In this document: one piece after another, positions 23,294-29,628 of the stretch
Position numbering within the stretch: position 1 is the first letter of the stretch
Layout of the letters: the number at the start of each line of letters is the position of its first letter
From: Vulcanimicrobiia bacterium
GTDB taxonomy: Bacteria; Vulcanimicrobiota; Vulcanimicrobiia; Eremiobacterales; Eremiobacteraceae
Assembly (NCBI GenBank): GCA_025450855.1
Contig: JANWLL010000097.1
Location: 1-32,525, forward strand
Reading direction: 5' to 3'
Length of the DNA: 32,525 bases
Notes under the pieces: generated by a model
What the model saw: only the letters and a program-made list of their open reading frames with translations
Told to the model about the DNA's origin: nothing
Database searches by the model: none
Made by a program: the position numbers and the translations under genes

Positions 23294-24625
23294 CTACACG
23301 GATGTCGCCACGAACGCTATCGCCGCGGCAGCCATGAGGATCGTCGCGGCCCAGCCGAGCCCGTTCGCGAGCGGTCCGATGCGCCGCTCGCCCATGACTT
23401 TCTTGTCGTTCGATATGAGCATGATGAAGACGAGCAGCACGGGCGCGAGAAACCCGTTGATCACCGCTGTCCAGAAGAGCATCGCGATCGGGCTGATGCC
23501 CATGAGGTTGACCTGCATCCCGACGATGGCCGACGCCGCGAGGACGGCGTAGAAGCGCGGCGCTCGTCCAGGGGTCTCGTCGAGCCCGTGCTTCCATCCG
23601 ACCGCCTCCGAGATGGCATAGGCGGTCGACGCGGTGAGTATCGGCACGGCAAGGAATCCCGTGCCGATGAGCCCGATCGCGAGCAGCTCACCCGAAAAGC
23701 GTCCCGCGATCGGTTCGAGCGCCTGCGCCGCTTGTGCCGCCGTATCGATGTGGTGGACCCCGTGTTGGAAGAGCGTCGCGGCCGTAGCGAGGATGATGGC
23801 GAACATGACGACGTTCGAGAAGAGCATACCCGCGTTGACGTCGACCGCGGCGTAGCGGATCTCCGCGCTCGTCGTTCCCCGGCGCTGCCACAGATAGCGG
23901 CGACCGGCGGAGACGTCTTCTTCCACCTCTTGGGTCGCCTGCCAGAAGAACATGTACGGAGAGATCGTCGTGCCGAAGATCGCGACGAGCGTCGCCAAGT
24001 ATCCCGAGTCGAAGTGTATCGACGGGACGAATGCGCCGACGATAACGTCACGGATCGAAGGGTGCGCGAGCACCGCCGCCCCGATGTATGCGAGCAGGCT
24101 GAGGGCGAGCCATTTGAACACCGACGCGGCGACTTTGTACGAGCCCCAGATCTGCAGTGAGACGATGATGAAGCCGATCGGGAGCACGAGCGCGACCGCT
24201 TTTACGGGCACGAAAAGGTTGACCGCCGCAGCTATCGCACCGATGTCCGCGCCAGCGTTGATCGTGTTCGCGATCCCGAGCGCGCCGACGAGCGCGAGCA
24301 CGACCCAGCGAGGATGACGCTCGCGCAGGACGCCCGCGAGTCCCTTGCCTGTGACGAGACCGATCTTCGCGCAAAGGAACTGGACGGTCGACATGAGCGG
24401 CAGCGTCACGATCGCCGTCCACAAAGTCGAGAAGCCGTACGCCGCTCCGGCTAGCGAATACGTCGCGATACCCGACGGATCGTCGTCCGACGCGCCGGTG
24501 ATGATGCCGGGACCGAGGATCGCGAGATACCTTAGCCAGCCACTCTTCGTCCCCGCGACCGACGCCTCGCGCACGCCGATATCCGCGGCCGGAACGACAT
24601 CACCGGCCTCGCGCTTTGAGTCCAT
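23294..24625 (-). CDS. Nramp/SLC11-related metal transporter with altered binding site
   Basis: 443 residues, about 11 membrane helices, Nramp fold. TM1 carries D49-P50-S51-G52 where classical Nramp has DPGN, so the ligand Asn is Gly. TM6 carries TTISPYMFFWQ (219-229) where MntH has A-T-V-M-P-H-N, so the Met that selects transition metals and the His are replaced by Ser and Tyr. Asp49 is kept. These changes resemble Nramp-related magnesium transporters (NRMT), so Mn2+/Fe2+ uptake should not be assumed; Mg2+ is a better guess. ATG at 24625. Confidence 0.85.
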   Translation of the reverse strand: MDSKREAGDVVPAADIGVREASVAGTKSGWLRYLAILGPGIITGASDDDPSGIATYSLAGAAYGFSTLWTAIVTLPLMSTVQFLCAKIGLVTGKGLAGVLRERHPRWVVLALVGALGIANTINAGADIGAIAAAVNLFVPVKAVALVLPIGFIIVSLQIWGSYKVAASVFKWLALSLLAYIGAAVLAHPSIRDVIVGAFVPSIHFDSGYLATLVAIFGTTISPYMFFWQATQEVEEDVSAGRRYLWQRRGTTSAEIRYAAVDVNAGMLFSNVVMFAIILATAATLFQHGVHHIDTAAQAAQALEPIAGRFSGELLAIGLIGTGFLAVPILTASTAYAISEAVGWKHGLDETPGRAPRFYAVLAASAIVGMQVNLMGISPIAMLFWTAVINGFLAPVLLVFIMLISNDKKVMGERRIGPLANGLGWAATILMAAAAIAFVATSV

Positions 24626-24737
24626 ACCCGGTTGAGCCTACCCCGACAGGAGCCGTTCGATGCCTGGGAACGGGCGTTAGTAATTCGCCGATGTGGGCAC
24701 TACACGACAACGCCACTCGCCGACCAGGAGGTACGCC

Positions 24738-25004
24738 ATGCCCTACATAGTCGCATCCGATACGTACACCGCGCCGCCGGACTCGTCAAGCTCCTCCACG
24801 ACAACCCAGCAGAACCAGGTCGTGCCGACGACGGCGCCGACCACGAGCACGAGCACGTCGACATCGACCACGACGACGAACTTGGTCCTGAGCCCGACCG
24901 CCTGGACGGTCGTCGTCATCGCAGCGATCCTTGTGATCGTGCTCATCGTGGTGGCGGCGCGAAGCTCGAACGACGGGAGCAGCTCGACCACGATCGTGCG
25001 CTGA
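24738..25004 (+). CDS. Small Ser/Thr-rich single-pass membrane protein
   Basis: 88 residues: a polar N-terminal part of about 52 residues, very rich in Ser and Thr (runs such as STSTSTSTTTT), one membrane helix (AWTVVVIAAILVIVLIVVAA, about 54-73), and a short tail ending in IVR. No family recognised. An AGGAGG ribosome site precedes the ATG. A weak SigB-like pair (GTTAGT at 24676, GGGCAC at 24695) stands upstream. The low-complexity segment suggests an extracytoplasmic stalk. Confidence 0.6.
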   Translation: MPYIVASDTYTAPPDSSSSSTTTQQNQVVPTTAPTTSTSTSTSTTTTNLVLSPTAWTVVVIAAILVIVLIVVAARSSNDGSSSTTIVR

Positions 25005-25019
25005 CGTTTTAACGCACTT

Positions 25020-25373
25020 TCAGGAGGTCCGCTTCAACCTGACCTTGTCGTACGCACACTCGAGCACGAAGGCGTTGAGCCGATATCCGACGCGACCGCG
25101 CTTCGATGAAGGCGCGATCGCGCGGATGAGTCCCTTGCGCTCTAATCCGACGAGCGACGCGTGGACGGCCAGCGGTGAGATGCCGATGCTCTCGGCGGCC
25201 GCTTCATGGCCGGGGTAGCGTTCGCTCGCGAGCGACTTCGTCGTGCAGCGGGTCCACAAATACGAGAAGACCGCTTTCTCGTTGCGTCGCAGGCAGCTCG
25301 ACCCGGCTATCGACCCGAAAAGCTCTTCCCACACGTCATCGCAGAGCGTCCGTGCGCGGTTACTCTTTGCCAC
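25020..25373 (-). CDS. Winged helix DNA-binding protein (MarR/DUF-like)
   Basis: 117 residues. Residues about 34-95 form a helix-turn-helix/wing: KAVFSYLWTRC, EAAAESIGISPLAVHASLVGLERKGLIRAI, then RGRVGYRLN, a typical wHTH order. The start is GTG at 25373 with GGGGGTT upstream. It is divergent from ku across 92 bases, so it is a candidate regulator of the NHEJ genes; this is an inference from position only. No ligand or metal-binding residues stand out. Confidence 0.7.
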   Translation of the reverse strand: MAKSNRARTLCDDVWEELFGSIAGSSCLRRNEKAVFSYLWTRCTTKSLASERYPGHEAAAESIGISPLAVHASLVGLERKGLIRAIAPSSKRGRVGYRLNAFVLECAYDKVRLKRTS

Positions 25374-25465
25374 GTGTAACCCCCACGAACGTCCGTTCGA
25401 GCGCCAAGAATCTTGTCCCTCTCGCCGGGCAGTGGCTCGAGGGTCGGTGAGGGAACACCTGTGCT

Positions 25466-26329
25466 ATGGCACATGCGATTTGGAACGGCACGATCAACTT
25501 CGGGCTCGTGACGATCCCGGTGAAATTGTTCACCGCGGTCCGAGAGAACGAGCTGCACTTCAACCAGCTGCACGCAAAAGATAAAGGAAGGATCCGGTAT
25601 CAGCGCGTCTGCGAGTCGTGCGCTAAAGAAGTCACTTGGGACGAGATCGTCAAGGGCTATGAATACGAGAAGGGCGACTACGTCGTCCTCAGCGACGAGG
25701 ACCTGAAGCAGGCGAACGTCGAGGCGACGCAATCGATCGACATCGTGCAATTCGTCGACCTCGACGAGATCGACCCGATGTACTACGAGAAGCCGTACTA
25801 TCTCGAGCCCGAGAAAAAGGGCCGCCACGCGTACGCGCTCCTGCGCGACGCGCTCGCCAAGGCGAACAAGGTCGGCATCGCACGCGTCGTCATCCGTACG
25901 CGCGAGCATCTCGCCGCGCTCAAGCCGAACGGCGACGCGCTCGTCCTCGAGATCATGCATTTCGCCGACGAGCTCGTCGAAGTGGGCGATTTCAACATCC
26001 CGGACCGCAAGGAAGCGCCGCCGGCGAATGAGATGAAGGCCGCGCAGATGCTCATCGGCACGATGTCGGCGAAATTCGAGCCGGAAGAGTTCCGCGACAA
26101 GTATCGCGACGACGTCCTCGAGATGATCGAAGCGCGGGCGAAGGGCCAGCCGCAAAAACGCGCCGCGAAGAAGGCCCCGGCGACGTCGAAGGTCGTCAAC
26201 CTCATGGACGTCCTGCAGCAGAGCCTGGCCGAACGCAAAGGCAAAGGCACCGCGAAAGCCCCTGCGAAGTCCGAGGCGAAGAGCAACGGCAAGACCGGCG
26301 CTCGCAAGGTCAAAGTGAAGACCGCGTGA
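25466..26329 (+). CDS. ku: Bacterial Ku, NHEJ end-binding protein
   Basis: 287 residues with the bacterial Ku core (1-230): MAHAIWNGTINFGLVTIPVKL, the CESCAKEV knuckle at about 49-56, DPMYYEKPYYLEP and RAHAALK-type motifs. It forms a homodimer ring on broken DNA ends and recruits LigD. After the core is a 50-residue lysine/alanine-rich tail (KKAPATSK...KAPAKSEAK), as in other Ku proteins, where it binds DNA. A GGTGAGG ribosome site precedes the ATG. It is followed by the ligase and PE-Pol genes, making a full NHEJ set. Confidence 0.95.
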   Translation: MAHAIWNGTINFGLVTIPVKLFTAVRENELHFNQLHAKDKGRIRYQRVCESCAKEVTWDEIVKGYEYEKGDYVVLSDEDLKQANVEATQSIDIVQFVDLDEIDPMYYEKPYYLEPEKKGRHAYALLRDALAKANKVGIARVVIRTREHLAALKPNGDALVLEIMHFADELVEVGDFNIPDRKEAPPANEMKAAQMLIGTMSAKFEPEEFRDKYRDDVLEMIEARAKGQPQKRAAKKAPATSKVVNLMDVLQQSLAERKGKGTAKAPAKSEAKSNGKTGARKVKVKTA

Positions 26330-26353
26330 TCTCGTACGCGAGCCAAGACCGCG

Positions 26354-26378
26354 GCGGTCGACCGTAAAGGTCGACCGC
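26354..26378. repeat. Perfect 10-bp palindrome between ku and the ligase gene
   Basis: GCGGTCGACC (26354-26363) pairs with GGTCGACCGC (26369-26378), loop GTAAA. It resembles the other intergenic palindromes in the window in stem sequence (GGTCGA) and A-rich loop. Being inside an operon, it may reduce read-through or stabilise the ku mRNA end. Confidence 0.65.
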
Positions 26379-26389
26379 TCCATTCCACA

Positions 26390-27367
26390 GTGAGACGAAC
26401 GCTTTTCGGCGGACATCCGCCCGCGCCGATGCTTCCTTCGCTCGGACGTGCGCCGTTCGACTCGGACGATTGGCTGTTCGAGCTCAAGTGGGATGGCGTG
26501 CGGCTCATGTGCCTCGTCGAGCCGAAGCGCGTGACGGCCGTCTCGCGCACCGGGCGCGACATGGTGCCGTATTTCCCCGAACTCGCCGAGTTGCGCGGCG
26601 CTTTCAAGAAACTCCCCGTCTGCGTCGACGGCGAGATCGTCAGCCTCGACGCGCGCGGCCATTCGAGCTTCCAGCGTCTTCAGCCTCGCATCAACCGCTT
26701 GCGCGGCGGCGATCCGACGCCCGGTCGGCTTGCGTTCGCCGCCTTCGACTTGCTCGGTCGAGTCGAGGCCGATCTTCGCGGCAAGACGCTCGACGAACGC
26801 AAAGCCGCCCTCGAATCGGTTTTGCGCGCGAGCGATGATTTCGTCATGTGCTCGAAGCACGTCATAGGCGCCGGTAAGCGGCTGTTCGCGCAGGCAGGCA
26901 AACTCGGCATCGAGGGGATCGTCGCGAAGCGCCGCGCTTCTGCGTATATCTCGGGCCGCTCGCGAGACTGGTTGAAGCTCAAAGCGGTGCTCAGCCAGGA
27001 GTTCGTCATCGCCGGGTGGACCGAACCGCGCGGATCTCGCCGCCATTTCGGCGCGCTGCTCCTCGGCGTCTACGAAAATGGCGCGCTCCGGTTCGCCGGG
27101 CATGTCGGCACGGGCTTCGACGGCGCGACCCTCGCGGATCTTCACCGCCGCCTCGCACCGCTCGAGACGAAACGCAAACCCGTGCCCGAAAACCCGATCG
27201 TGAACTCGCCCGTCCATTGGGTCCGTCCAAAGCTCGTCGCAGAAGTGAAGTTCGCAGAGTGGACGTACGACGGCGTTCTCCGTCATCCGGCCTACCTCGG
27301 TTTGCGCATCGACAAGCGCCCCGAGGACTGCGTACGCGAAACGCCCGCGAGAACGGCCAGGACATGA
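26390..27367 (+). CDS. ligD: ATP-dependent DNA ligase domain of LigD, encoded as a separate protein
   Basis: 325 residues. Catalytic Lys33 in KWDGVR, motif III (FAAFDLLG), motif IV (EGIVAKR) and motif V (WLKLK) give an adenylation domain (about 25-205); an OB-fold follows (210-310) with FVIAGWTEPRG. This is the ligase part of LigD only, without polymerase or phosphoesterase. It seals breaks held by Ku. Start GTG at 26390, 60 bases after ku; no strong ribosome site is visible, so the start is uncertain, but residue 15 onward is clearly conserved. Its stop overlaps the next gene (ATGA). Confidence 0.92.
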   Translation: MRRTLFGGHPPAPMLPSLGRAPFDSDDWLFELKWDGVRLMCLVEPKRVTAVSRTGRDMVPYFPELAELRGAFKKLPVCVDGEIVSLDARGHSSFQRLQPRINRLRGGDPTPGRLAFAAFDLLGRVEADLRGKTLDERKAALESVLRASDDFVMCSKHVIGAGKRLFAQAGKLGIEGIVAKRRASAYISGRSRDWLKLKAVLSQEFVIAGWTEPRGSRRHFGALLLGVYENGALRFAGHVGTGFDGATLADLHRRLAPLETKRKPVPENPIVNSPVHWVRPKLVAEVKFAEWTYDGVLRHPAYLGLRIDKRPEDCVRETPARTART

Positions 27368-28971
27368 GCGCACGTCCGCGGACTCGATCCGGCGCCAAGC
27401 GCGAATCCGAACATCCCGATCTCGCGGAGTACCGCAAGAAGCGCGACTTCGCGCGCACGCCGGAGCCGGCATCATCGAAGCGCCCATCCAAAAAGAGCGC
27501 GGAGCCCCGTTTCGTCGTCCAGATGCACCGCGCGTCGCACTTGCACTTCGATTTCCGGCTCGAAGCCGGCGGCACGCTGAAATCCTGGGCTGTGCCGAAA
27601 GGCCCGTCGATGGATCCAGCGGACAAGCGGCTCGCGATGCGCGTCGAAGATCATCCGCTCGCCTACGCGAACTTCGAGGGCCAGATCCCGGTCGGGAACT
27701 ACGGCGCGGGCCAGGTCATCGTCTGGGATGCCGGCACGTACGGTCTGTTCGAAGGCGAGGATCCGGCTCGCGAGATCGAGCGCGGTTCCGTCAAGCTCGT
27801 CATGCACGGCAAGAAGCTGCGAGGCAACTTCGCGCTCGTCAAGATCAGAGCTCGCGACGGCAGCCACAACGCGTGGCTGCTCATCAAAGAAGCGGACAAG
27901 TTCGCGAAGCCCGGCGAAACGCGAGACGACCGCTCGGTGTTGACGAAGCGGACGCTCGACGACGTCGCGGATGACCCGCGCGCGAAGACATGGCACTCGA
28001 ACCGCGCGGCGAGCGGCTCAAGGCCGAAGCTCGCTAGACCCGCGCCGGTGCCGGCGACGGTCGAGATCAAGCGGCCCGAGAAGGTGCTGTTCCCGAAGGA
28101 CCGCTATACGAAGGCCGACCTCGCCGCGTACTACGAGGCTGTGGCGGAGACGATGCTGCCGTATCTCGCCGGCCGTCCGCTTTCGCTCCAGCGATACCCC
28201 GACGGCATCGACGGGCCGTCGTTCTTCGAGAAGAACGTCGGGCGCGGCGCACCCGATTGGTTGAAGACCGCGGTCGTCGCGGGATCAGAAGACGGCGCGA
28301 GCGTCCGCTACATCGTCTGCGACGATCGGCAGACGCTCGCATATCTCGCGAACCTCGCGGCGATCACGCTCCATGTCTGGACGTCGCGCGTCGGCTCGCT
28401 CGACGAGCCCGACTTCGTCTTCTTCGACCTCGACCCGGGCGACAAATGCCCGTTGCGGCGGCTCGCGGCCGTCGCGCTTCGGCTGCGCGACCTTCTCGTC
28501 GAGATCGGTTTGCGGCCGCTCGTCAAATCTTCGGGCGGCAGCGGTCTCCACGTCCTCGTTCCGCTCGGCCCCGGCTACGACTACGAGGTCGTCAAGACGT
28601 TCGGCGAGATCGTCGCGCGTCGCATGGTCGAGGTGATGCCGGACGACGTCAGCCTCGAGCGGTCGACCCGCCGCCGGCCGGCCGAGGCCGTCTACTTCGA
28701 TTTCGTGCAGATCGGCAGAGGCAAGACGATGGTCGCGCCGTACTCGGTGCGAGCGTCCGAGGGCGCGCCGGTGTCGATGCCGCTCGAATGGCACGAGATC
28801 GAACGAGCCTCGAAGAGCCGCGCGCACGATGCGCGCTCGCTGTTCCTCACGTGGACGATAAAGACGGCGCCGGCATCGCTGCGGCGCCGTGGAGACGCGT
28901 GGAAGGGCGCGTTGCGCCGGCCGAGGTCGCTTGAAAGCGCAGTCAAGGCGCTTCGTTCGAAGTGGCGTTAA
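27364..28971 (+). CDS. ligD: LigD phosphoesterase-polymerase (PE-Pol) protein without ligase domain
   Basis: 535 residues. The 3'-phosphoesterase domain (about 45-190) keeps every residue known from Pseudomonas LigD at the same spacing: His55, His61, Asp63, Arg65, His97 and Tyr101. A linker (200-230) leads to the archaeo-eukaryotic-primase-like polymerase (about 235-525) with the metal pair Asp355/Asp357 (FFDLDPG) and SGGSGLHV (390-397). Together they trim 3' ends and add nucleotides before ligation. The frame is open upstream, but the ATG at 27364 overlaps the ligase stop, fixing the start. LigD is thus split into two coupled proteins. Confidence 0.94.
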   Translation: MSARPRTRSGAKRESEHPDLAEYRKKRDFARTPEPASSKRPSKKSAEPRFVVQMHRASHLHFDFRLEAGGTLKSWAVPKGPSMDPADKRLAMRVEDHPLAYANFEGQIPVGNYGAGQVIVWDAGTYGLFEGEDPAREIERGSVKLVMHGKKLRGNFALVKIRARDGSHNAWLLIKEADKFAKPGETRDDRSVLTKRTLDDVADDPRAKTWHSNRAASGSRPKLARPAPVPATVEIKRPEKVLFPKDRYTKADLAAYYEAVAETMLPYLAGRPLSLQRYPDGIDGPSFFEKNVGRGAPDWLKTAVVAGSEDGASVRYIVCDDRQTLAYLANLAAITLHVWTSRVGSLDEPDFVFFDLDPGDKCPLRRLAAVALRLRDLLVEIGLRPLVKSSGGSGLHVLVPLGPGYDYEVVKTFGEIVARRMVEVMPDDVSLERSTRRRPAEAVYFDFVQIGRGKTMVAPYSVRASEGAPVSMPLEWHEIERASKSRAHDARSLFLTWTIKTAPASLRRRGDAWKGALRRPRSLESAVKALRSKWR

Positions 28972-28986
28972 AGCGCGAACCGCAGC

Positions 28987-29142
28987 CTAAACCGCGCGCC
29001 TGCCGGTGAGCAGATTGTAGATGACGCCGATGACGACGAGCACGATGAGGATGTTGATCAGCGACCCGCCGATATGCGCGACCAAACCGATCAGCCAGAA
29101 GATGAACAGGATTGTGAGAATCGTCCAGATCACGTTTGCCAT
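28987..29142 (-). CDS. lmo0937-type small membrane protein
   Basis: 51 residues with two hydrophobic helices (about 4-25 and 28-45) and a basic end (LLTGRRAV); the pattern WTILTILFIFWLIGLVAHIGGS and INILIVLVVIGVIYNLLTG is that of the lmo0937 family, small stress-induced membrane proteins. The start is ATG at 29142 with GGAGGG before it. A SigB-type promoter lies at 29196-29221. It is convergent with the PE-Pol gene. Confidence 0.85.
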   Translation of the reverse strand: MANVIWTILTILFIFWLIGLVAHIGGSLINILIVLVVIGVIYNLLTGRRAV

Positions 29143-29195
29143 TGCGAAACCCTCCACGACTTTTGAAAGCGGCAACGCACCGCGATTGGTCGTTG

Positions 29196-29221
29196 ATGCC
29201 CACATGAGGCGATTCGCAAAC
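29196..29221 (-). promoter_or_regulatory. SigB-type promoter upstream of the lmo0937-type gene
   Basis: On the reverse strand: GTTTGC (29221-29216), a 14-base spacer, GGGCAT (29201-29196). One mismatch to GGGTAT. The gene start is about 50 bases further on. It lies in the 102-base gap after the STAS gene. Confidence 0.65.
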
Positions 29222-29244
29222 CTTGGAGCGACCTGCTGGGGCGA

Positions 29245-29628
29245 CTAGACGGACCCCCGGTCCGCCTGCATGGCCTTGGCGGCGCGAAGAGCGCCGTCCG
29301 TCGTCTCGAACGACGACTTCGAATCGAGCAGTCCGGCGATCTCGAGGATACGTCTGCCGGCTTCAATGGCGGGGCCGACGATGAGCAGCCCCTGACGGTT
29401 CACGCGCAGCCGCGAGCGTGCGCCCAATATCACGTGGATGATCGCGCTGTCGAAGTAGCTCGCTCGCTCGAGCGACACGATGACCGCGCCGGCATCATGT
29501 TCCGCCGCCGCGTTTATCGCGCCTTCGAGAGCGGGCCTGTTCGTGAGGTCGATTTCGCCGAAGACCTCGATGACCGGTATTCCGTCAACCAGCCGAAGCC
29601 CCGCTACTCGAGGGATGTCTGTCGACAT
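29245..29628 (-). CDS. STAS-domain protein coupled to the second phosphatase-kinase gene
   Basis: 127 residues, one STAS domain; the predicted phospho-serine is Ser61 in SYFDSAIIHVIL. The motif after the serine lacks the TGL of RsbV, as does the STAS protein at 21331. The ATG at 29628 lies 44 bases inside the end of the upstream phosphatase-kinase gene, in another frame; no better start exists further in, so the overlap is probably real and couples translation of the pair. Confidence 0.87.
   Translation of the reverse strand: MSTDIPRVAGLRLVDGIPVIEVFGEIDLTNRPALEGAINAAAEHDAGAVIVSLERASYFDSAIIHVILGARSRLRVNRQGLLIVGPAIEAGRRILEIAGLLDSKSSFETTDGALRAAKAMQADRGSV

Noticed and set aside
24676-24700. GTTAGT-N13-GGGCAC as a SigB promoter for the gene at 24738
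   Set aside because: Mismatches in both boxes make it too weak to list, although its position is suitable.
25307-27487. Long minus-strand open frame opposite ku and the ligase gene
   Set aside because: Low-complexity Arg/Glu/Asp translation with no motif; the opposite strand holds ku and ligase with all catalytic residues.
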